Assembly (NCBI GenBank): GCA_018389105.1
Contig: JACATO010000311.1
Span: 1,173,501 to 1,237,500 of the forward strand
Direction of reading: 5' to 3'
DNA from: Nautilus pompilius
Lineage: Eukaryota; Mollusca; Cephalopoda; Nautilida; Nautilidae
DNA: 64,000 nucleotides
This document shows positions 10,373-22,300 of this stretch, piece by piece (the stretch's first letter is position 1; every line of letters starts with the position of its first letter). The translations under genes were made by a program, and so were the position numbers. Under the pieces are notes generated by a model. It did no database searches, was not told the origin of the DNA, and was given only the letters and a program-made list of their open reading frames with translations.

Positions 10373-13300
10373 GTAAGTAAGTTTGGTCTCATGTAGAATA
10401 CTAGTTGATTTTTTTTTTAGATGATAAATTCAGTAAAAGAAAAGTTTTCTGTTGCCCTTAATGATTAGTGGTAGATAATCAATTATGGAAGCAGTGTGGA
10501 GTTAAGAGCAGAGGTTTTCATTAGCTCTTTTCAATTTACTTTTAAGGTTTTTGACTGATTTTTTTCTTTCTGGAATTGAAGAAGCTAAAATAAAATCTTT
10601 TTGGGCAGCATGGTGGTTGTGGTCCAAGGCCTAGTTCTTAATCTGGTGTAGTGATTAGCCTGGTCAATCAGTAGAGCTTCTGATGTAGCTTTTCACCAGC
10701 CAACTATCACTGTTGTTGAATATATATACAGTATTGGAAATAATTATGGAAACATACTCAGGATAAGCACAAAATAATGAATAACTGCAACTGAGAGATG
10801 TATATACCCCCCACCCACCCACAGAATTCATTCTTACAGAAAATATACAAAATAAAATGAATAAGTTGTACAGTGCATTAGTATTTAAGTGAGCCCTTTG
10901 CTTTAGAGCATGACACCTTACTTTACATGCTCCTATACAGGTTATTAATGGGTGACCATGGAATGTTGTTTCAAATATTCTGTAGCACTTTCCACAATTC
11001 ATCCAAGGTTTTGGTTGCTATTTGACTTACTCCATAGCCATGTAGCCCCATATAGTTTCAATGATCTTTATATCAGGATTTTGTGGGTATGTGTTCCATC
11101 AGCTTTACATTTAAGATTGTTTTTTGCCACACTGATTATATGCTTGGGATCATTGTCATTTTAGAAGATGAATACCCATCCAATAAGATGTCTTACTGAA
11201 GGAACAGCATGATGGATGTGAAACTACCTTTATCTGTAGGCAGTCAGTATATCTTCGATTTTATGCATACTGTATTTCCAAAACATTTGGCTGCCACCTT
11301 CTTCCAGATTTGTTCATCCAATTTTTTCATTTCTGTTTTCCATTTCAGCCTTCCTGTTTGGTTTCCTTTCATTAGCAAAAGTTTTCAGTCAGAAACACAT
11401 CCACTGAAACCACTTTGCACTAATGTTGTATCTTACTATTCTTGAAGAGACATTAACCCTCATACTCACAGCTAGGTCATTTGAAGATTTCTCTTGACTT
11501 GTTAGGTACCTTGGTACATTCTCTCTGTTATAGACAATATCACTTTTGGAGAGTTTAGTTTTTTTTTTCTTCAACTTCATCTATTGTCATTAGTACCAGT
11601 TTCACATATCCTCCTCAGTCTTGCATACAGCTCCTTTTGAAACAAAGTTGGGCTGCAAACTGCTACTTGTATTACCCTCCACCAACTAAGACTTTGATTT
11701 CTAAAACACTTTGTCATTTAATATTTCCTTTCTGGGAATCATAGTATTCACCAAACACAAACCACATTTCATTGATGTCCTGCTGGTGTGGCCTTTCCTA
11801 GTTGCTTGCATGATAAACAGTCAGTGTACTACATCAACAGACGATTCTACTGTGGCACATTTCATTTTTACGCATGAGATGTGATTCTAATGTGTTATTT
11901 GCATTTTATACTCTGTATTTACTTAGTTTCCATAATTATTTTCATTGCTGTAATTTCCTTCAACAGCTTTTCAAGTTTGCAAATTTTTTCTTTCAGAAAA
12001 GTTTTAATTAAAGTGTCAGAAGAAATGCTGCAAGAAGAAATTGAAAAAATAAAATTTTTGCTCATTAGCAACAGAGAGTTTTCAAGAAGTGTTATAAAAG
12101 GAGTCCACTCTGGGTTGGATGTCTTTAATCTGCTTTTCAAAATGAACAGGTTGTCTTCTAGCAATGTTGATTACCTGAGTGGACTGTTGAAAGAAATCAG
12201 CAGAGCAGACCTGTGTGAGCTTCTAGGCCAGTACAGTGAGTAGCTGCTTTTCTTAGATGTATAAGTTACAGTCAACAATTGCAGTCAAGTGTTTACAAAC
12301 AATCTAATTTAGTGTGTTCGTTTTGCATAGGTGATCATAAGGACTTGAGAAGGTGTATCATTTACCTCGAAGAATATGCCTGTAGTTAGTTTTGTCCTTA
12401 TCTGAAAAATGTTTGAATATCAACTTCATTTGGATCAGCCCCTCCCTAAAGTGATAACTTGAACTAGACAATCATCTTCAGTCACAAAGGACAATTCAAT
12501 GACAAAAGTCAACTGAAGATGACTCTGACATTTTTTTATGGCAGAAGTTTTGTATGAATTGTTTATAGTGGTGATGGCTTTAGTTGCACTGTTCATGCAT
12601 GCACATTTGCTCACTTCCTTTACTCCAGTGGCTGGCAGGGGTTAAGGTGTGGAGATGTTTTATTAGAATTCTACATTTTAAGATGTGGGAATAGGCTGGA
12701 GTGCCCATTGGAAACTCTCAAAGCCATTTGGTAAAGGAGAACAAGAAGAAACATGCCAGGGAAGTACTACATATGTCAAACCAGCCAGTCCTAACTGTGA
12801 TTTGAACTCACATCCTTAGTCCAGTACCTTACCACTAGATCAGTGCATTGCCAGAGTTTTTGTAGTTTTTAGTCTTTCTTGATAATTCTAATTGCTCAGA
12901 ACTCCAGTTATTCTATTAAATCTTTTTTCTTTAATCTTTGCAGAGAAGCAGCATCTTTTTAGTAGCAACATTTCCATGTCTGGAATGCATACTTCTTCAG
13001 GATGGTGTAACTGGTTTTGTAGAATGGAGCTAGAACATTCAATTTGTTGTACCTAATTATGACAGCCTTTATCATCTTTGCTTATTTTGTTTGTTTTATG
13101 TATACTAGTTGAGTTTTAAATTTAAAAGGTGATTTTAGAATTCTAGTGTTAGGTAGGCAGAGCTATCTTTTTTGCTAGTAAAGTAAAAAGAAAGTATAAT
13201 GTTCATATTAGGGAAAGCTATAGAAAAAATAGTTCTAGGTGAGGAATTTGTTTGCTATTTAACTTCCAGTTCTTGGGTTTCCATAAGCCTAGTTTTCAAC

Positions 13301-16300
13301 CAAACTAAGAAAATGTTCTTTCTTTGTCAGTGGCCAAATAAAAAGCTTTTTAAATTATGCCCTTTTGTCATTTTATTTTTCAATTGTTTATAAATCCCTC
13401 AACAATGGTGATACTGGTAGAGTGCACAATGTTTGTCTGTCTGTCATTTTACCTTTGCTGAACAATCTTTGGCTAAAGAAGTTATGCTCACTGCCTGTCA
13501 GAGGTAACCATTTAATGACTTTTAAATTTTAAATTTGCTGGAGGTGGCTTGATTTCTTCCCATTTCACTTTCACTGTTGGCTGCATGGGTTTAAACCAGT
13601 TGCTTCTCTAATCTAAAAATGAAGAGTTCTTGTGGGGTTTTCCAGGTACATTCCATGGGTAACTACTTGCTTGGTCAGTGAGGCTGATACCCTGCACCTC
13701 CCACCCGCTGACTCACTGCTGTGAGATATCTTTAGACCCCAAAAGGTTGGAGAGGTTTCCCCAAGGGAGAGCGCAAAAGCATTTGAGAGTAAAGATTTAC
13801 TTGAAAACACGTTTTGTTGTCGGTTTTATTAACTTTGTTAACAAAGATTATGAGAAGAAAATGTCTTTAACCACTGTCCTTTCTTTACTTATGTTCACGA
13901 ATATTTATACTTTGCAATATTTTTCTTCTTCAGTAAATTTAACCCAGCAAAACAATGAAAATTGCTCAGCTTCCAATCCATTGAGTCATTCAATCATAAA
14001 ACCTGAGGAAAGGAACTATTCTATGATGAACACCTTGGATGTGCAAAACAATTTGACACTGAGGCAGAGTAAGTGATACAAGCTGATGACAAGTTTATGC
14101 TTTTATTTTAATATTCTTGATCATTTATGCTGCATTTGTTTACGTAAAAATTTTTATTTATATACCTCTGAGGAGAATCGGTGAATCTTATGATGAATTT
14201 TATGAATTGATAGATGCACTGTACTATCCATTCAGTGGACCAGAACTGACTAGTTTTGTTTATTGCATGAGTTAATTTTAGAAATGCTATTTGCCAGCAC
14301 CACATCGTTTGTGTGCTTCATTCTGCACTGATGATGTTGGTTCATAATCTGGAACAGAATAAATAATCATTTTTTAACATTTTTTGGTGTAATTGATTAT
14401 CACTGAACTCAGGATAGGTCTTTTTATTGATGCAACCTGTTCAGTTCCTTCTTTGGTTACAACGAGCATTATGTAACTGTGGTGTGGTGTTGTGTTACTG
14501 GCAGTTTGATGCTGCCACCATATATAAGGCATTATGGAGAGAGCAAATAAAAATGTTTGGTGAATGACAAACTTGTGCACAACCGATTGCTAACTGTGGC
14601 TTATTTACCTCCAGATCCCATTTGAGTCAAAACTCCATGCTGGAGCTTGATGCTTTATGGAGAAGCTTCTGCAAGACCATAAGACTTGACTTGACTTGTT
14701 ATTCCAGATGAGATGACTTTACAGGCCATTCAAGAGAAATTATGCATGATCTTGATAGACATGAATTCACATTGATGGAGAAATTTGAGTGTTGTTAATT
14801 GAGCTAGCAGAATGGTTTGAGGACACTTAGAAGTTTGTTAAATCTGAAGAAATGGTGAAAGCAATTAAATAGGCTGCCTGTCAAATTGCTTGGAATAGTG
14901 GACAAATTGTAATGGGATTTTGGACAGCAATAAGGAAATGAGTGATTCAGAAGATATAATCCTTAATTAAAATAAACTCTTCCCTCCCATTCTTCTTATA
15001 ATTGAATAAAGACAATAATAAGAAAACTATGATAACACACTTCACTGCCATATTCTTTCTTTTACTGTAGCTGAAGCAAAAGTTATGGACCATGTTGAAG
15101 GGGCTCACTGTGAAATGGAGGCAGCAGTATATTCATTAAGTAAGAACATCTTAAATTTCACATTTAAGTGTGCATAATTTGAAAACCATTGTATACTGTG
15201 CAGAAAACTCAAAATCAAGTAGCAACTTATTAGTGACCTTGGTTTATCATCTACGGTATTTGTTTTCCAGTAATATAATATTAAAAACCATTAATTTCTT
15301 TTGTTATCACATATCCCCTTTGCATTTTTATTGTACATAATGTTGAAATTTAAAATACTTTAATTATAAAAGTGTAGCTAAAACAGGATGAAACTAGTTA
15401 CTCAGTAATTGATCGGTGTTACTGAAACAGTGGCAGTGATAACTGACAACTGTTACTATGAAATTTTGACTTCATTCTGTCATTATAGTCAGAAAACAGT
15501 TTATTCAGCCAAAATAAAATTATCCAGAAATACATTTTTAGAGTATTTTCCTTCCCTCTGACTGGTGGTGATATATTTTTTTCTACTTGTGTATACCAGT
15601 GTAGTTCTTCAACATAAACAAGCACCACCAGATTTTTTGTTTCCTTCGTATTAACTAAAAACCCTGAACCAATAAAACATCTCACTCTAACACGGAAATA
15701 TCAAAGCTCTGTGTTGCATGTGGTGACTTTGGGAAAATGGAGTATAACATCACAACTTAAACGTGGTGGTGTCTGTCTGCAAGTATGGCACTGAGATACT
15801 ACATAATAGCAGATAATTACAATGAAAAATGCTGGGCTTTCCTGAAGAGACACTGCCCCCCTGTTGTGCCACAATCCCTTTGCCAGCAGCACTCAGCAGA
15901 GGAACCTCTGGAAAACCATAGGGTGTCTACGGAACTGTTCAGTGAACAACATTGGCAAGGTTGCCTGATCAACAGGCCAGTGGAACTTGAGGATACAAAG
16001 GATTTTTCACATCTTCAAATTCCACTATAAATGTCCATTTTTCCTGCACTGTCAATGTACAAATGAAATTTGGCACCATATGACAAGATAAAACCAAGTA
16101 AACATTGCTTGGACTGGTGGGTGATCAATGTTGGTGTGGGGATGCATATCTATGACTTTTAGCTTGATCTTAGTGTTGTACCTGGAACACTAAAGGCCAA
16201 CATGTAAAACCATTCTTGAGCATGTTATCCCTCATTTTCATCACTTGCTCACTACTAAACCAGTATTTATCAATGACTGCCATATCTACTGCAGCATCTC

Positions 16301-19300
16301 TGGGGTAATGCAAATAAGTCCTTTTCCTGGGCTTCTATGAATCTAGTTTTGAATTTTGTTGAGCAATTTTGAAATCAAATTTTGTTCAATATGAAGTGGA
16401 ATCCTGTTGAGAATATCTCTGAACTGGTCTAGATTTTTGAATGAGTGATAAAGAAAACCACAGGCACATATTGGATCGTGTGGACAACGAGTAGATGAGT
16501 TAAGAAAATCATCTGTGCAAAGGGTGGGTACATGCTACTGGCATAAAATAATGACCTGGGAGCCCAAGCATGTAAGTAATGTTCTCATTTTAAAAAAAAT
16601 TTGTGATGCATCTAATACAATGTACTTTTTCACTGGACACTTTCTACTTCATGCCATTTGACAAAGTACTGTATAATACCAGAATAGAACAAATTTCATC
16701 ATTTAATCATCTTTTTTCTTAAATATTGGTACCTTGTCACATTAGATGACTTTTTAATTAGAAATACATTTTACACTCAGGGATCTTAAGGATATCAAGG
16801 TTTCAGGTCACATGACAGTAAATCTGATTTTAAGTGCATTAGTGTACATTACCATGGTCTCTTCAGACTCTTGTTAATTTTTTAGTTGTGGTGCATAAAA
16901 CGATTTTATATCACTTGCTGTGTTTTAGTTTTAATCCTACCAAGCCCTGAATAAATATTAACTGTTATAATCACAGCAGATGTGAAGAAATCAGGTTGCA
17001 ACAAGCTGCTGATCACCTGATTAAATAAATAATCAACCAACCATTTTTTTTTTTTTTTTTGGAGGATGTAAGCAAACTGGCTGATGAAACATTGACAAAT
17101 GCAGCATCTCATCCACTACTAGGTGAAGAAAATAAACTTCCATTCAATTGGCAGTATGGAAACTCTGCAATGACTAGTCAGGGTCATTTCCATGGCTGGA
17201 AAAACATGAATTTAACAATCAGATTTGCATAAAATGTATGTGGTGCAAGGATGGAAGTACAAACATTCAGTACATTGCATTTACATGACAAAACAAATTT
17301 GTTTTGTAGGATTCACATCATTTTGAAATGGACTACTGTCTTTTTAGAGCAAGGGCTCTCTCTGTTAGTTAGGGATGAAGAACCACCCTGCACAGATTCT
17401 GCAGGAAAGTTTGGTGGTGCTTAGTTTGTGAATGCACATAGAAAGATTAGATGTTAGTCATTATGTTAACTTTTGTTTTTAATTAGTGTTCTGAAATAAA
17501 ATTTCAAATACTGAGAATATTAAAAATAAACTATACCTTGAATGTTGGGCAGTTAATGGAGAGTAGCCCATTAATGACTTGCTAATGCTACCACTGAGTA
17601 GGAGCCATGATTTTCCTTGTTCAGTTCAGGCAGGATCTGACATCACAGATATGTTGAACAATTTTACTACTATATAGCAATATGGTGCTGTAATAAGAGA
17701 TACCTAGCTAGTTCTCATTCAAGGAAAAATAGCTGGTGTTTTGATTCAGCGTATGTCTAAATGGATATAATTTAGGTTCTTCATAGATTCAACAAGAGTG
17801 ACTCTAGAATTCTTACAGAAAATCAGTAAAACACATTGTACTCACTAATCACTGCCATTATCCATTTTTGCATCATTTAATGGACTAGTGTCATCTGAAA
17901 AACTCCAGCAAAGCTTCAGATGTCTGCAATTCAATTACCAGGACTTGTTCATTTTATTTGAAAATAAAAAAAGTGGGTTCTGGTGCAAGTGTTGCTTTAT
18001 ATAGGAGTTGTAAACCTGAACAGATGCTGCATTTAAATGGCTGACAAGGGATGCTATTTTATCATTAGAACAGCCAGGATGTAGCAGGTACTGAGTTGTA
18101 ATATGGGTTTAAAAAGACATCTAAGAAAAAAGTTTTATCTTCATAACACTTCAGAATCCTTAGGTGTTAAAACTGTCATTGTAATCCCTCGAAAATAAAG
18201 TTGGCTAATTTATGCTGTTATTTTCACTATATTGGAATTTTTCCATTAGATGCTGCTCAGTTGAAAGTTGACCAAGACTTGAGGCAACACTTGCCAACTA
18301 AATACAACTTTCCTTGTTACAAAATGATAGCCAATCCCAAAGGTAAAACCAGTTTCTTTTTCTTTTAAATGTTACACCATAACGCTTGTATATTTCTAAT
18401 TACATGATCATGTCAGCAGAGTTTGAATTTGTTATGAATGTAACATCTTTCTAGAGGTGGTTTTCATGAATTTCAGGAAACTGATGTCATTTTCCACTTT
18501 AAAGCATTATTGAACAAAGTATATATTTTTGGTGACATCTTGATCTACTTGTAGCTCAGTTGGCAGAGGGGAATTGAATTAATCTGGCATCATTTTAGAT
18601 GTAAGAATAAGCATGTTGTTGGTTTGCAGGAGTCTGGAGAAAAATGTTGGTTGAGGCTTTTGACCTTTGTGTTTATAAGCAGTGAGCAGGCACTTGATAT
18701 GGAGATGAAACACATCTTGCTGGTTACATATCTTTCAAAGGATCCTGCTGGAAGATAGTGCCTCTAAGCTCCACAATGGATATGAATTTCATCCAGCATC
18801 TCGTTAGATAGCCGAGGGCCATACAGTAAAATGTCATCAGAAATTGAAGAAATAGCTGTAAACATTACACATGGACCAGGCCACCACTGATAATCTGATA
18901 CAGTATGTGCTCCTACCAAATAATTAAAGTGACTTTTTTTTTTAAGTTATTCTGTAATATATGTACATGTTTAAATTTGTATGGCAGAAGCTTATTAAAA
19001 TAATAAACTAGTTTCAGAATGGAATTAATGCTGGGAATCTTTTGCCAGGATGGTTCTTACATATTAACATCTAAATAAACTAGATTCATATGCTAATATG
19101 TTATTTGTTTCTTGTGAGATTGTAGCAAAGACTGAAAGGAAATGGTTGAGTACATAAACAAGCTAAAGTGTAAAATGGTATTGTTAGGCTGTTTTTTTTT
19201 CTCACCTATGTAAATGATAAGTTGAAATGGGAGTAGAAATTTTCACAACTTTTTAAAAGCTCTTGGCATTATATTAACTGACCAATATGATCCGCAGAGT

Positions 19301-22300
19301 TCAACATAGATTAAACAATTATTTCATTTATACCTACCTAGTCCAGTTTAAAAGGAAATCTAACCACTCAAGAACAAATATTTATTAAACACTTCATTTA
19401 ACAAGGATTCTTATTTGTTTAGAGGAAAAGTGAAGTAGATTATTCATTTATATTTAATAGGAATAAACCCAAAATTAGGTACACCAAAGCAGATAGTAAT
19501 GGATACACTGAACATATCTACACTTCAAACACTCATTAGGAGGCTAACTAAAGTACCTAAAAAAACAACAAATATTTATGTAAGTTCAATGTCTGTGCCA
19601 CTACATCTAATTACATAAACTCAAATATTTTCTGAATAAGGATTCTAGAATTCAGACTGACCTGCATTGCCTACATAGGTGGCCAGACTAAGGAATAGGA
19701 AGTTGATTCAGGCTTTTTTTTGTCTATTTTAAAAAAGAAAAATGCCTACTTAAATATGAAGCAGTTGTGCATGTAAAAATGTGGAATATTTATTTATTTA
19801 ACCATCATTTGCAGGTATCTGTGTCATCATAAACAATGTGAATTTCAGCAAGCCAGCTGGTGGTGGTGCAGATATGCCAGACCGAATAGGTTCAGATATT
19901 GATGCAGGTTTATATATTTATATATAATATTTGATGTGTGTGAGTGCAATGTGTCCAGCTAGTGAGTTTATTTGGTCAAAAATTAATATTTTACTTACAC
20001 AGGATAATTAAATATCTAAGCAAACAGGTGCTGTGGTAGAGAGGTTGGGACCACTTTAGTTTGGAGTGTCTTGCTGACTTGTTTTCTTCACACATCTAAA
20101 AATGAAAAGTTCTAATAGAGGTTCAGTGGGTAACTCTTGACTGTCTTGTATCCCAAAGCTCACTACTGTGAGGTGCCCTTAAACCTTGAATTCATCAAGA
20201 AGCAGATACAACTCTTATTTGAGAACTATTTGCAACTGTAAAAGAAAAATAATTGGGCATACTCACATATTTTCCAAATTATTTTGACTGTTTAATGAAT
20301 AGTATAGTTCAATAGAGCAAAAATTTATATTTCCTTAGAAGCTGACAAATAGAATTAATCACTTTGGTCTAACATCAATAATCACACAGGTAGGCTGCTT
20401 TCACATGTTTGCCAAGCACTGTAGCCTTTTATCTCAGAATTTCACATTTGTGTGTACTGGCAGGGAAATTACACCAAGATTTCTAATTTGCAGAATCATT
20501 AACCAAAACATTTGAAAACCTAAACTTTGAAATTGAGAACCATAAAAACTTGACTGAAACCCAGATGGTTAGGATCCTGCTCAATGTTGGCCAGAAGGAC
20601 CACAGCAACTATGACTGTTTTGTGTGCTGCATCTTGAGTCATGGTACAAAAGATTATATCTTTGGAACTAATTGCGAGAAAGTAGAGATCTTGGACTTGA
20701 CGAGAAATTTTAAAGGAACATTTTGTAAATCTCTGGTTGGGAAACCCAAACTCTTTTTTATTCAAGCATGCCAGGGAGAAAAGCGACAGAGAGGTATGTA
20801 TGAAAGTATTGTGTGCATGCAGTGCTAGCTTTTTTTTTTCCCATTCAAATATCATATTATATACATACGAATCTTAATTTATTTTCATCACTCATAGCTA
20901 CTGAAGCATATCAACTTAAACCTACAGGTTGTTGAGACCAAATCCATAGCCTAAGAGCATGAAAAAGAATAACTAAAAGAGATTGTTTTTTTTTGCACTT
21001 ACCAAAGATTTCTTCCTGTATCTGCTGCCAAATACAGGTGGATTACATCTGGGGTACTTGAAGGGCAGCCAGCTACAAGATTTTCTAGTGAAGAAGCCAG
21101 GATAGGTTGAAGGTCACTAGCATTCTTCTGGGATGCATTATGAAAATTGGGTTTTCTTGGATCTCACACTTGCATTATTTCCTGTTCTGAAATAAAGCTC
21201 CGTTGATTAGATTCTCATATATATATATATATGCCTTTATCGATGGACACTTTTTCATCATCCATTTTGCTTCTCAGGATGTAACACCATCTCCACATTT
21301 CTACTTTTCTTCTCTTGATTGATGTAACTTTAGTGATGTTAGCAGCAACCCAAAGGCCTTCAATCCTCAGTTGCATAAATTTATCTTTATATTTACTTGT
21401 CATTAAGCATAGAATATCTTTATCAGCTGTATTATTGATAGTGGGTAAGTAGATTACAAAAACGTTAAACTCAGCATCTGGGTGAGCCAAGCAATTACCC
21501 AGCAGCAATATAATTTTACACTTCTTATGTAAACTTCAGGGACAAAGTCCTGAAAAACTGGATGCGTTATTCATGCTCTGTCGGCAAAATAATAGACAGG
21601 GAAAGTCCTCACCCCCTTAAAGCATCTTGGATGCTGGCTTTTCAAAATGAGCATTAGCACAGCTAAGTAACTCTATAGGGATTGTAGATTTGCTCACCAC
21701 AACAGGTTCTCATCAGCTATCACAGAAGATAGGTACATTTATTCCATGCCATTTCACATGGAGTAGAAATCTTTGCTGAGGTTATCAATGCATGTCTCAT
21801 CATATAAAGATTTCCTCTTACTTGTCATGAATGGTTGACTATTTGCTGCTTTAGTCAAATGTCACCAGAAACAGAAATTCGTAGATTACATTTTACTTTA
21901 GTTTATTTAGTCATACAACTGTTTTTTTTTGTAATTGTCAAAAGCAATATTACCAGGTAACTAGTCTAGATTTGGGATGCATCTTTTACTACTGGTGTGG
22001 CCTCAACCTGGAAGGTCCCTGCAGAAAATACATACATAAACAGAAGTTGGAACTGATCGTGCAAAACGTTTTTTCATTAAATATCCTCTTGCCACTGAAA
22101 AAAAAAACCAGCAAATAACAATTCCACTATCATTTTCTTGCTAAGAGAGACATGCTTGAAATCCTCAAAACAATACCATTTTATTGAAACAGGTATGATT
22201 ATTCTACCTAGAAATCAGTAACAATTTTTGGTCCAAGGCTTGAAGTCAACATTTAAAATACTATAGTAGAATCATTTTCAATCTTATTTTGTAAGTTTTC

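Noticed and set aside
18541-18580. tRNA gene suggested by GTAGCTCAGTTGGCAGAG
   Set aside because: Only the D-arm-like part is present; no anticodon arm or T arm follows, so at most it is a SINE trace.
20520-20855. 111-codon minus-strand open frame
   Set aside because: It is the antisense shadow of caspase exon 7.
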